64,000 nt of DNA from NCBI GenBank assembly GCA_963712175.1, contig CAVQGZ010000004.1, forward strand, positions 682,001 through 746,000, written 5' to 3'. Shown here piece after piece: positions 1-9,278 of the stretch. Source of the stretch: CAVQGZ01 sp963712175. GTDB lineage: Bacteria > Actinomycetota > Actinomycetes > Jiangellales > Jiangellaceae. Each line of letters starts with the position of its first letter. Position 1 is the stretch's first letter. Below the pieces are notes generated by a model. That model did no database searches. It had not been told where the DNA came from and saw only the letters and a program-made list of their open reading frames with translations. The translations under genes were made by a program, and so were the position numbers.

Positions 1-608
1 GAGGGCGCTCGATCCGCCCGACCTGCATCACGTACACAGTCCGGGCGCCGAGGGCCACCGCTCGCCCGAGCGGGATGCTGTGCACGAGCCCTCCATCCAC
101 GAAGTGCTCGTCGCCGACCTTGGCCGGCGGCAGGAGTCCCGGGACGGCGCTGGTCGCCAGAAGCGCGTCGACGAGAGAACCCTCGGTGAACCAGTGCTCG
201 GCTGCCCGTTCGATGGAGGCGGCCACGCACTGGAAGGGGGTGGGCAGGTCTTCGATGACGATGTCGCCGACATGCTCGATCAGCAGGTCCCGCAGTGGCT
301 CGACCGGGTGCGTGTGGGTCCACGACTTCGCGATGGTCCCCATCCGCTGCCACGCCGAGGCACCGAACACCGCATTGGTCGCCTCTGAGGTCCAGAGCCT
401 CTCCAGCTTGTCGACCGCTTCATCGCCGGGGATAGGCGGCGAACAGCGCTCCGTTGATGGCGCCGATGGACGTCCCCAGCACGACGTCCGGGACGACGCC
501 GGCGTCGTCGAGCGCATGGAGCATCCCGATCTCGGCGGCCCCCAGCAGTCCTCCGCCCCCGAGGACGAACGCGGTTCGCGGCGGCCAGGTCGGCGTTGTC
601 GCGGTCAC
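1..608 (-). pseudogene. Patatin-like phospholipase, partial and frameshifted
   Basis: The gene runs off the left edge of the window, so its C-terminus is missing. Near the N-terminus it shows the glycine-rich oxyanion loop (GGGGLLG) and then the nucleophile elbow GTSIG of the patatin family, whose members are serine acyl hydrolases using a Ser-Asp dyad. At about 432-437 a run of four C breaks the frame after the residues ALFAAYP. Dropping one C restores a continuous frame that includes the DGG motif bearing the likely catalytic Asp. The break may be a one-base insertion in the genome or a homopolymer read error. I chose the GTG at 608; an ATG at 641 is also possible. The gene is divergent from the UspA gene. 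Confidence 0.75.
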
Positions 609-710
609 AGTGCCGATACTGGCATGACGCGTTCCGCACACCCCGCCGCCGCCTGGTCCGTCGGTGTAGGTTCTTGTCGATCACCCAGCGCAACAGGGAG
701 GCCGTCGTCG

Positions 711-1124
711 ATGTCCACGATCATCGTCGGGTACGTACCCAAGCCCGAGGGGCGGGCTGCCATCTTTCGTGCAGCCGCCGAGGCAAAGCTCCGCAACTCG
801 AAGATGATCGTCGTGAACTCGGCCAAGGATGGTCGGGAGTTCGACACGGCGGAGTCGGTCCGGCTCGAGCAGGCCATGGCTGCCATCCGTGAGGAGCTTG
901 AGGCGCGCGGCATCGGCTTCGAGCTGCGTCAGCTCGTCCGCGGGATGGACGTGGCCGAGGACCTCATCGCTGTTGCTGAGGAGACCGGCGCCGAGATGAT
1001 CGTCATCGGTCTTCGGCGGCGCTCTCCGGTCGGCAAGCTGATTCTCGGCAGCAACGCCCAGACGATCCTGCTCGACGCCCCCTGCCCGGTGCTGGCGGTC
1101 AAGGCCGAGGAGCCCGACGCGTGA
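711..1124 (+). CDS. Universal stress protein (UspA family), single domain
   Basis: A 137-residue protein with a single Usp fold. It opens with the beta strand STIIVGY and ends with the nucleotide-binding loop G(L)RRRSPVGKLILGS and the closing strand CPVLAV, typical of ATP-binding UspA proteins. Such proteins act in the cytoplasm in stress or dormancy responses; the ligand here is not known. The start is the ATG preceded by a GGGAGG ribosome binding site. Its stop overlaps the start of the next gene by four bases (GTGA), so the two are probably translated together. Confidence 0.9.
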   Translation: MSTIIVGYVPKPEGRAAIFRAAAEAKLRNSKMIVVNSAKDGREFDTAESVRLEQAMAAIREELEARGIGFELRQLVRGMDVAEDLIAVAEETGAEMIVIGLRRRSPVGKLILGSNAQTILLDAPCPVLAVKAEEPDA

Positions 1125-1714
1125 GCCTGCGCCTGGCTCAGGACCCCGATGCTGACGCCCTGCTCGAGTCAGACCCGTTCGCCCTGCTGGCCGGGATGCT
1201 GCTCGACCAGCAGATCCCGATGGAGCGGGCGTTCGCCGGCCCGGCGACCATCGCCGGAAGGCTCGGCATGACGCGTCTCGACCCGACGAGGATCGCCGAC
1301 ATGGGCGAGGAGGAGTTCGCGGCAGCGCTGACTGCGCAGCCCGCGGTGCACCGGTTCCCGGGGTCGATGGCTGCCCGAATCCAGTCCCTGGCGAGGGAGA
1401 TCGTCGAGACCTACGGAGGCGACGCCGCCGCTGTATGGACCACCGCCGAGAACGGGGCTGAGCTCGTGTCTCGGCTCGCCGCACTGCCCGGGTTCGGCCA
1501 GCAGAAGGCTCAGATCTTCACGGCGCTGCTGGGCAAGCAGCTGGGTGTGCAGCCCGAGGGCTGGCGCCAGGCCGCGGGGTCGTACGGCCAGGATGGGAGC
1601 CGTCGTTCCATCGCCGATGTCACGGGACCGGAGTCGTTGACCGAGGTTCGAGCGTTCAAGAAGGCGTTGAAGGCCGCCGCGAAGGCTCAGGGGTCACAAT
1701 CCGTGCGACAATAG
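1121..1714 (+). CDS. HhH-GPD family base-excision DNA repair protein
   Basis: A 197-residue protein of the endonuclease III/AlkA superfamily. The N-terminal helix carries the LLDQQIP-type motif of HhH-GPD glycosylases. Near residue 125 lies a helix-hairpin-helix segment, LPGFGQQKA, which contacts DNA. Actinobacterial proteins of this compact type lack the iron-sulphur cluster cysteines of Nth, and none are visible here. It probably removes damaged bases, but the substrate is unknown. It starts at a GTG overlapping the uspA-like stop, suggesting a two-gene stress/repair operon just upstream of rpoD. Confidence 0.85.
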   Translation: MSLRLAQDPDADALLESDPFALLAGMLLDQQIPMERAFAGPATIAGRLGMTRLDPTRIADMGEEEFAAALTAQPAVHRFPGSMAARIQSLAREIVETYGGDAAAVWTTAENGAELVSRLAALPGFGQQKAQIFTALLGKQLGVQPEGWRQAAGSYGQDGSRRSIADVTGPESLTEVRAFKKALKAAAKAQGSQSVRQ

Positions 1715-1820
1715 GGCCGTCTGGTGGGAGGACGCCCGATCCGGCGCGGGGAACACCGTGCGGACGGTTCTTGTTCATCTACGGTCTACGTTGTCTGTCG
1801 GGTCGTTCGAAGGGTTGTCT

Positions 1821-3287
1821 GTGTCGCCGAGCACCGTCGCTACTGATCCGCTGACCCTTCCGGAGGTCAAGGCCTTCGTTCGCAAGGTCAGCAAGCGCAA
1901 GAGCAGAACGGTGACGAGCACTGAGCTGCGAGAGCTGCTCGACTCGACCACTCCGGAACCGGCCGACAGCTCACGGGTCGTGTCTCTCCTCGTGGAGAAG
2001 TCCATCTCGATCACTGTCGAGAACGACGACCAGCCGTGGCTCGATGCGCGTTCTGCCGACGGCGCGAAGGCGCCTGACAAGCCTGCGAAGGCGACCTCGA
2101 AGAACGCCAAGGCGGGCTCGAAGAAGTCGTCGTCCAAGAAGGGCGCCAAGGCGGGCAAGGGCGACGCCGCCGATGCCGACGGGGTGGACCTGAAGGCGGC
2201 TGCCGGCCTGGAGAAGGAGCTCGAGGCTGACCTCGAGCGCGCGCAGTCCGAGATCGACAGCGAGGCCAAGGGCGGCAAGGACAAGCCTGGGGCGACGTCG
2301 TCCGCCGAAGAGGCGTTCGTGATCTCCCACACCGACGAGACGGACGAGCCCGTCCAGCAGGTCGTGACCGCCGGTGCGACTGCGGACCCGGTCAAGGACT
2401 ACCTCAAGCAGATCGGCAAGGTCGCACTGCTCAACGCTGAGCAGGAGGTCGAGCTCGCCAAGCGCATCGAGGCAGGGCTGTTCGCCGAGGAGCGGCTGTC
2501 TCGCGAGGCCGACCAGATGGAACGCATGTACCGGCGCGACATGGAGTGGATCGCCGAGGACGGCCGTCGAGCCAAGAACCACCTTCTCGAGGCCAACCTG
2601 CGCCTCGTGGTGTCGTTGGCCAAGCGCTACACCGGCCGCGGGATGCTCTTTCTCGACCTGATCCAGGAGGGCAACCTCGGACTCATTCGCGCCGTCGAGA
2701 AGTTCGACTACACCAAGGGCTACAAGTTCTCGACGTACGCCACGTGGTGGATTCGCCAGGCCATCACGCGTGCCATGGCCGACCAGGCCCGCACGATCCG
2801 CATCCCGGTGCACATGGTCGAGGTCATCAACAAGCTCGCCCGGGTGCAGCGGCAGATGCTGCAGGACCTTGGCCGTGAGCCGACGCCGGAGGAGCTCGCC
2901 AAGGAGCTCGACATGACCCCTGAGAAGGTCGTCGAGGTGCAGAAGTACGGGCGTGAGCCGATCTCCCTGCACACGCCGCTCGGCGAGGATGGCGACTCCG
3001 AGTTCGGCGACCTCATCGAGGACTCCGAGGCGATCGTCCCGGCCGACGCTGTGTCGTTCACGCTTCTGCAGGAGCAGCTTCAGCAGGTGCTTGAGACGCT
3101 GTCGGAACGCGAGGCCGGTGTCGTGGCGATGCGCTTCGGACTCACCGACGGCCAGCCGAAGACGTTGGACGAGATCGGCAAGGTCTACGGGGTAACTCGC
3201 GAGCGGATCCGTCAGATCGAGTCCAAGACGATGAGCAAGCTCCGTCACCCGAGCCGCTCCCAGGTGCTGCGCGACTACCTGGACTGA
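1821..3287 (+). CDS. rpoD: Primary RNA polymerase sigma factor (HrdB/SigA type)
   Basis: The protein is 488 residues from the GTG at 1821, which has GAAGG about 8 bases upstream; the frame is open further upstream but without a matching ribosome binding site. It begins with a region 1.1-like segment, followed by a Lys/Ala-rich linker (about residues 85-135) typical of actinobacterial principal sigma factors. Region 1.2 starts near residue 189 (DPVKDYLKQIG). Region 2 includes the -10 recognition and melting stretch YKFSTYATWWIRQAI, then region 3. Region 4 ends with the -35 helix-turn-helix GVTRERIRQIESK. It directs RNA polymerase to housekeeping promoters. No frame disturbance is seen. Confidence 0.97.
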   Translation: MSPSTVATDPLTLPEVKAFVRKVSKRKSRTVTSTELRELLDSTTPEPADSSRVVSLLVEKSISITVENDDQPWLDARSADGAKAPDKPAKATSKNAKAGSKKSSSKKGAKAGKGDAADADGVDLKAAAGLEKELEADLERAQSEIDSEAKGGKDKPGATSSAEEAFVISHTDETDEPVQQVVTAGATADPVKDYLKQIGKVALLNAEQEVELAKRIEAGLFAEERLSREADQMERMYRRDMEWIAEDGRRAKNHLLEANLRLVVSLAKRYTGRGMLFLDLIQEGNLGLIRAVEKFDYTKGYKFSTYATWWIRQAITRAMADQARTIRIPVHMVEVINKLARVQRQMLQDLGREPTPEELAKELDMTPEKVVEVQKYGREPISLHTPLGEDGDSEFGDLIEDSEAIVPADAVSFTLLQEQLQQVLETLSEREAGVVAMRFGLTDGQPKTLDEIGKVYGVTRERIRQIESKTMSKLRHPSRSQVLRDYLD

Positions 3288-3292
3288 CTCGG

Positions 3293-3308
3293 GGCGCTGG
3301 CCAGCGCC
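3293..3308 (+). terminator. Possible hairpin after rpoD
   Basis: Five bases after the rpoD stop there is a perfect palindrome, GGCGCTGGCCAGCGCC, able to form a six-pair GC stem with a GGCC loop. There is no T-tract, which is common for actinobacterial terminators but weakens the call. Confidence 0.4.
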
Positions 3309-3821
3309 TACACACGCTGGTCAGAGACGCTTTGCAGGTCCTCGAACCAGCGACACGCGGGCTGTACAGCGCTCTCAGTCAAGATATCGACGTAGGCATG
3401 GCGGCATGCCTTCAGTTCAGCGCTCCCGGGTCTGCTGCTGGCTCGACTGGCCGGGGGCGGCCAGGGCGACGGCCCCGGCGCCGATCACGGCCAGACCGGT
3501 GGCCAGCGCGGTGGCGATGATGGTGCGACGTTTCGACGGGTCTCCTTCCCACCCCCCAGGTGCAGATCGGGCAGGGAAGACCCACGCAAGACGATGCAAC
3601 GATCCCCCGAGACCCCCCCGGCGGCGCCGCTCGCCTGGTGGGCGTGCGCTCGGAGCAGATCCATGCCGGTCGGTGGCTGCGGGGCTCGATTGCGGCACGT
3701 GATGCCAGCTAGGCCCGCCGAGCGCGTCTCATGGCTACTCGTGACCATCGTCTCTTGACATGTGCCGCGGCTGGACAAGCGTCGAAGGTGGAAGGCCGAG
3801 TGCAGAAGGGAGGTGACCAGG
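3309..3821. other. Gene-poor stretch with a possible small membrane peptide remnant
   Basis: About 510 bases without a convincing gene. On the minus strand, roughly 3417-3540, a frame encodes a short basic N-terminus, one hydrophobic helix (IIATALATGLAVIGAGAVAL) and a polar tail ending QQQTRER. It looks like a real single-span or signal-anchor peptide, and GGAAGGAG lies just ahead of it. However, no ATG, GTG or TTG sits in frame behind that site, so it is either degraded, frameshifted or coincidental. Nothing else was recognised. Confidence 0.3.
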
Positions 3822-4373
3822 ATGGCAACGACCGAGTTCCAGGCAAGGACACCGTCGACCGCGTCGGAGCGGAGGCACGGGGCGGCCTGGTGGGTCGTCG
3901 CGCTAGTCGCGGCTCTGGCTGTGGCGGTTGGCTTCGGGGTGGGCTACCTGATCTTCGGTCAGGACTCCACATCTGAGGGTGACGCCGAGGCTGAGGCCGT
4001 GGTGGATGACTTCGTGGCCGCACTGAACGCATACGACACCGAGGCGCTGAGGGCGCTGGCGACCCAGGACGCCGTGTTGGCCGATCGTGATCTGAGCGTG
4101 ACAGGAGCGCTGGGCTACGACACGCGGATCACGGAGTGGGAGGCCGCTGGCTACACGTTCGAGACCATCGGTGAGCCCATCGTGGTTGACATCAGTGATG
4201 GCTTGGGCAGCGAGTTCCGCGTCGCGCAGGCATGCGTGGTCAAGGACCGGGACGGGACCGAGATGTTCCGGGCCGTCTACTCGTTCCTCCTCGTCAGGCA
4301 GGACGGCGAACTCCTCGTGTCGAACGAGGCCAACCTCGACGTCGGTCTCGAGTTCTGGCACAACATGCGCTAG
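3822..4373 (+). CDS. Membrane-anchored NTF2/SnoaL-like protein
   Basis: A 183-residue protein with a short cytoplasmic N-terminus, one transmembrane helix (about residues 23-46) and an extracytoplasmic domain of about 130 residues. The domain begins with AEAVVDDFVAALNAYD, the usual opening helix of the NTF2-like cone fold. No catalytic residues can be assigned. The start has a strong ribosome binding site (GGGAGGTGA). It faces tail-to-tail a second NTF2-like protein at 4504-5031 with a similar opening helix, so the two may be related in function or by duplication. Confidence 0.7.
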   Translation: MATTEFQARTPSTASERRHGAAWWVVALVAALAVAVGFGVGYLIFGQDSTSEGDAEAEAVVDDFVAALNAYDTEALRALATQDAVLADRDLSVTGALGYDTRITEWEAAGYTFETIGEPIVVDISDGLGSEFRVAQACVVKDRDGTEMFRAVYSFLLVRQDGELLVSNEANLDVGLEFWHNMR

Positions 4374-4503
4374 TTCGGGCAACGAGTGGTGCCGACATCG
4401 AAGGCCGGGTTGAGACCACCCCGACCGCAGTCGTGCGAGCGCCGCCAAACGCGTGCTTTGCGTTCTCGATGCGGGCTGAGCAGCGGGCAGGGTGGCGGCG
4501 CGC

Positions 4504-5031
4504 CTATGCGTCGTCATGGTCGGCGTAGCAACTGTCCATGGCATCCGCCATGTCAGAGCGGGAGCCGGTCGCGGACAGGTATGCCCTATCGGTGGGGATG
4601 TTCGTCCCGACAAAGTCGCCGTCGCGATCGAAGTGGAAGGTTTCCAACGTCAGGTAGTACGGGTCGTCGAAGGGGCGGACGACTTCTCCGGCCGCGTTGG
4701 TGATCCCGTAGACGCTCTCGTCGAAGTCGACCGTCATCCTGAGATCCTCTTGGAAGGCCACTTCGTACACGCAGCGGATCTGCTCCGCTGAGGATCCTTT
4801 GTGGTTGTGCATCGCCACGATGGCGTCCACGTCCTGAGCGTTCCACGCCTCGACGTAGTCCTCGATCACGGCGACTTCGTCGTCGGTGAACATCGGCTCC
4901 ACCGGCATCGCCTCCTGCGTGGGTGCGCTGTCTGGATCGTCACCAGAACATCCACCGAACAGCGACGCAACCGCGCACAACAAGACGCCGACGAGAAGCC
5001 GCACCATCTGAGCACGCCACGATGCCTTCAT
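4504..5031 (-). CDS. Lipoprotein with NTF2/SnoaL-like domain
   Basis: A 175-residue exported protein with a lipoprotein signal peptide. It has basic residues, a hydrophobic stretch and the lipobox LFGGC, giving a lipidated Cys near residue 28. The mature part contains an NTF2-like opening helix (IEDYVEAWNAQDVDAIVAM) and an aromatic-rich C-terminal half. I chose the ATG at 5031, which follows GAGAGGAGAAG; a longer in-frame start exists but lacks a better site. Ligand and role are unknown. Confidence 0.7.
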   Translation of the reverse strand: MKASWRAQMVRLLVGVLLCAVASLFGGCSGDDPDSAPTQEAMPVEPMFTDDEVAVIEDYVEAWNAQDVDAIVAMHNHKGSSAEQIRCVYEVAFQEDLRMTVDFDESVYGITNAAGEVVRPFDDPYYLTLETFHFDRDGDFVGTNIPTDRAYLSATGSRSDMADAMDSCYADHDDA

Positions 5032-5690
5032 CGACTTCTCCTCTCCCTTCACCTCCACAGTCCGCCCCTACCGACGGGCGACAAGGGGCAAACTGCCCAC
5101 ACCAGGTTCGACGAGGTCCTACCCACCGACACCATGGCGCGCCTCGGGGGCGGCCCGCGGCGCATCCACCTCAGCAAGTCGTTGTCCAGCTCCGCCAACG
5201 TCGGTGTGATCGACGCGGCCCTGTCCAGACTCCGGCCGCGATGAGAACGCCATGCCGTTCACGGTCCTCAGCGCGGTTCGTCATCACCTACCCGAACGCC
5301 TCCACACGCGACATGGTGCTGTTTCCCGCATGGTCAGCGGCATGGAGCGCGTCGAATTGCTCCGGCGCCCAGTGCACCCCTCGCGACCCACCTCATCACC
5401 CGACGCAGCTGCGGCTGCCCAGCAGGACCGACCCCTTCGCAATAGCGCCGCCAGCACCCCTGAGCTCCGATCCCACCCACCCGCCCGTCCACGAACCTGA
5501 CCTGCCGGAACACCCCTTCAAGCGTCCCGTTGGGTCGCGTGCGTCACAGCGCCACGGACGGACCCACCGCGTCGAGAGCAGGGAGCGATTGGCTGCACCG
5601 GCGTCAGCGCACCCCTGTGCTGGATGCAACCGGGGAGCGAGGGGCCGTGCCCCGGTGCCGACCCGTGTCGCGGGACGCCATCATGGGCCT
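5032..5690. other. Gene-poor stretch
   Basis: Roughly 650 bases between the lipoprotein and the 2'-5' RNA ligase-like gene. Several frames are open, as expected at high GC, but none shows a domain motif, a sensible start with ribosome binding site, or the third-position bias of its neighbours. No RNA gene or repeat was seen. Confidence 0.5.
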
Positions 5691-6215
5691 GTGGCCCTGG
5701 CTGTCTGCGTGCTCTTCGACGCTGCGGGACAGCGCCTGATCCGTGGCCTCTGGGCACGGCTGGAGGACGCGGGAGTCGGATCGCTGGCATCTCATACCCA
5801 CGGGCACCACCACCCGCACCTGTCCTACGCCGTGCTGCTCGAGTGGGATCTCGACCGCGTTCGCGACACGCTGGATCACCTCCCGGACGGCGGTGGCTTC
5901 CCCGCGAACGTGCAGGGCGCCGTCGTCTTCCCCCGAGGGCGCGTCGCGCTCGCGGTCGCCGTCCCGCCCGAGGTCGCACGTCGCCAGGCCCTGGTCACCT
6001 CGGCGCTGACTACGGCGGGCGCGGATCTGCACAAGCACTACCGCCCGGCGTCATGGATCCCGCACGTCTCAGTGGCGACGCGGGCGCCTGGAGCCCTGCT
6101 CCCGGTCGCGACCACCGCAATCTCCGACGTGCTCCCCGCAACACTCACAGTCGCCAGTGCCGCGCTCGTCGACACCGGCACCGCGCAGATCTGGCCCCTA
6201 CCCAGGATCCCCTGA
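5691..6215 (+). CDS. 2'-5' RNA ligase / cyclic phosphodiesterase-like (2H superfamily)
   Basis: A 174-residue protein with the two HxS/T signature motifs of the 2H phosphoesterase superfamily: HLS at residues 43-45 and HVS at residues 125-127, spaced as expected for the paired active site. The first strand, VALAVCVLFD, is typical of the family. Such enzymes open cyclic phosphates or 2'-5' linkages in RNA or nucleotides; the natural substrate here is unknown. The GTG at 5691 gives the usual start. An in-frame GTG at 5655 is an alternative, and neither has a strong ribosome binding site. Confidence 0.8.
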   Translation: MALAVCVLFDAAGQRLIRGLWARLEDAGVGSLASHTHGHHHPHLSYAVLLEWDLDRVRDTLDHLPDGGGFPANVQGAVVFPRGRVALAVAVPPEVARRQALVTSALTTAGADLHKHYRPASWIPHVSVATRAPGALLPVATTAISDVLPATLTVASAALVDTGTAQIWPLPRIP

Positions 6216-6637
6216 CCGGAACCCGCGCCGCCGAGTCGACACCGCCGGCGGGATGCAGGCGTCGGGAGGTTCGCTCGATCATCGGTTGGGCCCAGGCGAG
6301 GACCACCGTGTCGGCGTCCTGCGCGGAGCCGCCGTGGCGCAGCACCATCCGGCACGAGGCCAGCGCCATCGGTGTCGCGGCGAGGTTGGCGTTCCACGGG
6401 TTGCCCCGCCCTGCCGTCAGGCGGGGGCGCGCCAAGAGTGTGCAGAGATGACGGCTGTGTCCGAGCGGATGACCTTGCCGCATCGGCGGCACACCACGGT
6501 CGTGGGCGCTGGGCCTGCGCAGCTGTCCGCACCGATAGGCTGGCGGTGGGTCTTCGGTGCGGACTGCGCGGGTGCTCCAGCATGCCGGTGGCGCAGGCGC
6601 GCTGTGACAGCGTGTCCGGCATGCGTGGAGGTAACTG
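6216..6637. other. Stretch with no assignable gene
   Basis: About 420 bases. On the minus strand, one frame at about 6250-6440 has plausible codon use (for example NPWNANLAATPMALASC), and another near 6430-6500 contains CRRCGK, a possible half zinc ribbon. They lie in different frames and have no credible starts, so they may be remnants of a lost gene. The GTAACTG just before 6638 serves the next gene. Confidence 0.35.
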
Positions 6638-9235
6638 ATGAGTGACGCCGTGCCCGCCTTCGAGCTTCCGGTGATTGCCGAGCCGGCGGCCGTTCCGACC
6701 GGGGACATGCCTGGTGACAGCATCCAGATCGGCCCGGGACACGTGTCCAAGGCGCAGGCCATCTTCCCCCGGCTGTGGGAGCTGCTGGCGCCGTACGGGG
6801 TGGCCACGGGCGGGCGCGCGGTGGTCGCTGTTCACGGTGGTTCGGGAGTCGGCAAGTCCGAGGTCGGCTCGCTGCTGGCGCACTACCTCCGGGCCAACGG
6901 GGTCGGGGCGTATGTGATGTCGGGCGACAACTACCCCTGGCGTATCCCACGTGACAACGATGCTGAACGGCTGCGCACCTATCGGGCGGGCGCGCTCCGG
7001 GGCCTTGTCGAGTCCGGGGAGTACGACGACACCGTCCGTGCGGAGCTCCCGGCGCTGCTGGAGTCCGGTGGCGACGCGGACCCAGAACTGGTCATCGGCC
7101 ACCCCTGGCTGGCCACCTACCAGCGAGCCGGGCGGACGGCGCTGGCCGGCTACCTCGGCTCACCGGCGGAAACCGACTTCGCTGAGGTCAACGCCATCCT
7201 GTCGGCGTTCCATGCGGGCGCCGACCGCCTGATGCTCAAGCGGATGGGTCGTGAGCCCGGGCAGGTCTGGTACGACTCCGTTGACGTCAGCGACGTCCCA
7301 GTGCTGGTGATCGAGTGGACACACGGCAACAACGCCAACGTCGAGGGTGTCGACATCGCCATCCTGCTGAACTCCACCCCCGAGGAGACTCTCGCCCACC
7401 GACGCGCCCGGGCCCGCGACGGAGGGGTGGACAGCCCGTTCACCTCGACCGTGCTCGAGCTCGAGCAGGCACGACTGCACGAGCAGGCACACCGGGCGAA
7501 GATCATCGTCAGCAAGGCCGGCGAGCTGATCGACTACGACACGTACCTGCGCAGCATGGGCAAGCACCTCCCCGAGGCGGGAGCGATGCTCAACGTCTAC
7601 CCGGACAGCATCGGTGGCACCCTGAGCGACCTGGTCGAGTTCGTCAACGATCCTCGGGTCGCCGGCGCATTCACGTCGGCCTACCTGCTCCCGAGCATCT
7701 TCAACACCGACCTGGACCGCGGCTTCTCCGTGATCGACTACGGCCTCAGCGAGTGGTACGCGTCGAAGGAGGACCTGGACGCACTGGCCGATGCAGGGAT
7801 CTCGCTGAAGCTCGACTTCATCCTCAACCACGCCTCGGTGCTCTCCCCGCAGTTTCAGGACCTGCTGGCCAAGGGCGAGCGGTCGGCCTTCAAGGACTTC
7901 TTCATCGACTGGAACGCATTCTGGGCCGGGCATGGCGAGATGACTCGCGAGGGCTACCTGCAGCCGGACCCGGCCCTCATCAAGGACATGTTCTTTCGAA
8001 AGCCAGGACTGCCGATCCTTATGGTCCGCATGCCGGACGGCAGCGAGAAGCCCTACTGGAACACCTTCTACCAGGAGACTCGCTACACGGCGCCGGATGC
8101 TCAGGACCTGATGACGGTGGCCGGCCTGCAGTACACGTCTGCGCAGGTGCTGACCGAGCGGATCGGGGCGGCGCTCGACGAGGGTCAGAAGCCGACGGAC
8201 ATCGACTTCGCCGGCTTCGAGGCCGCGCGCGAGGCTGTGGTGGACTGGTTGGACGTGCGCCGCACGTATCTCGGCCAGATGGACCTGAACATCAAGTCGC
8301 CCCTGGTCTGGGAGTTCTACGAGAACACGCTGGACACGCTGGCCGGCTACGGCGCGCAGATCGTGCGGCTGGACGCGTTCGCCTACGCGGCGAAGGAGCC
8401 CGGCGAGCGCAACTTCTTCAACGAGCCGGCAACGTGGGACGTCCTGGAGTCGGTTCGACGGCTGGCCACTCAGCGGGGTCTGAAGATCCTGCCCGAGATC
8501 CACTCACGCTACGAGGAGCGCACCCACGAGCAGATCTCCGACCGCGGGCTGCTCACATACGACTTCTTCCTGCCTGGCCTGCTCATCGACGCCTTCGAAC
8601 GCCGCGACGCCAGCACGCTCGTTGTGTGGATCAACGACCTTCTCGACAAGCAGATCCGCACGGTCAACATGCTCGGCTGCCACGACGGCATCCCCCTGCT
8701 GGACCTCAGGGGCCTGCTCACCGAGGAGCGCATCGACGCGTTGATCGAGGTGGTCAAGGGCCGCGGCGGCTACGTCAAGGACCTGCACGGCGAGAAGAAG
8801 ATGTACTACCAGGTCAACGCGACCTACTACTCGGCTCTGGGCGAGTCTGACGACGCCTTGCTGCTGGCCCGGGTGATCCAGCTGTTCATGCCCGGCAAGC
8901 CCCAGATCTGGTACCTCGACCTGTTTGCCGGCCGCAACGACTACGACGCGGTGGCCCAGGCTGGTGAGGGCGGGCACAAGGAGATCAACCGCAGCAACCT
9001 GTCGCTCGACGACATTCGGGCCGGTTTGGAGAGCCCGGTGGTGACGCGCCAGCTTGAGCTGTTGAGGTGGCGCAACACCTTCGGGGCGTTCGGCTTCGAC
9101 GCGGAGTGCCAGGTCGACCACGATGCCCCTGATCGGCTGAGGATTGCGTGGCGCAAGGACGGGCACGAGGCTGTCCTGGTCGCCGACCTGTCGGCGATGA
9201 CGTTCACCGTCACGGCGGACGGCCAGGTCGTCTGA
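6638..9235 (+). CDS. P-loop kinase fused to sucrose-phosphorylase-like GH13 enzyme
   Basis: An 865-residue two-domain protein. Residues about 60-300 form a P-loop kinase of the uridine kinase/phosphoribulokinase type, with Walker A GGSGVGKS at 67-74 and a VLVIEWTH strand as a candidate Walker B. From about residue 318 (LNVYPDSIGG) a GH13 alpha-glucosidase-fold domain follows that resembles sucrose and related glycoside phosphorylases. Its catalytic set is complete: nucleophile D579 (RLDAF), acid/base E620 (LPEIH) and transition-state stabiliser D683 (CHDG). A phosphorylase would release a sugar 1-phosphate, and the kinase may phosphorylate the other product or substrate; this coupling is inference. 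No sugar transporter or regulator adjoins it. Confidence 0.85.
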   Translation: MSDAVPAFELPVIAEPAAVPTGDMPGDSIQIGPGHVSKAQAIFPRLWELLAPYGVATGGRAVVAVHGGSGVGKSEVGSLLAHYLRANGVGAYVMSGDNYPWRIPRDNDAERLRTYRAGALRGLVESGEYDDTVRAELPALLESGGDADPELVIGHPWLATYQRAGRTALAGYLGSPAETDFAEVNAILSAFHAGADRLMLKRMGREPGQVWYDSVDVSDVPVLVIEWTHGNNANVEGVDIAILLNSTPEETLAHRRARARDGGVDSPFTSTVLELEQARLHEQAHRAKIIVSKAGELIDYDTYLRSMGKHLPEAGAMLNVYPDSIGGTLSDLVEFVNDPRVAGAFTSAYLLPSIFNTDLDRGFSVIDYGLSEWYASKEDLDALADAGISLKLDFILNHASVLSPQFQDLLAKGERSAFKDFFIDWNAFWAGHGEMTREGYLQPDPALIKDMFFRKPGLPILMVRMPDGSEKPYWNTFYQETRYTAPDAQDLMTVAGLQYTSAQVLTERIGAALDEGQKPTDIDFAGFEAAREAVVDWLDVRRTYLGQMDLNIKSPLVWEFYENTLDTLAGYGAQIVRLDAFAYAAKEPGERNFFNEPATWDVLESVRRLATQRGLKILPEIHSRYEERTHEQISDRGLLTYDFFLPGLLIDAFERRDASTLVVWINDLLDKQIRTVNMLGCHDGIPLLDLRGLLTEERIDALIEVVKGRGGYVKDLHGEKKMYYQVNATYYSALGESDDALLLARVIQLFMPGKPQIWYLDLFAGRNDYDAVAQAGEGGHKEINRSNLSLDDIRAGLESPVVTRQLELLRWRNTFGAFGFDAECQVDHDAPDRLRIAWRKDGHEAVLVADLSAMTFTVTADGQVV

Positions 9236-9278
9236 GAAGGCCTGATCGGGCGACGCACCACCGCGCATGCCTACGAGG

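Noticed and set aside
2080..2170. Lys/Ala-rich near-repeats in the rpoD N-terminal region
   Set aside because: Low-complexity basic linkers are normal for actinobacterial primary sigma factors; not a DNA repeat element.
6417..6640. A possible zinc-ribbon peptide (CRRCGK) on the minus strand
   Set aside because: Only one CxxC pair, no start codon and no second metal pair; kept only as a comment on the gene-poor stretch.
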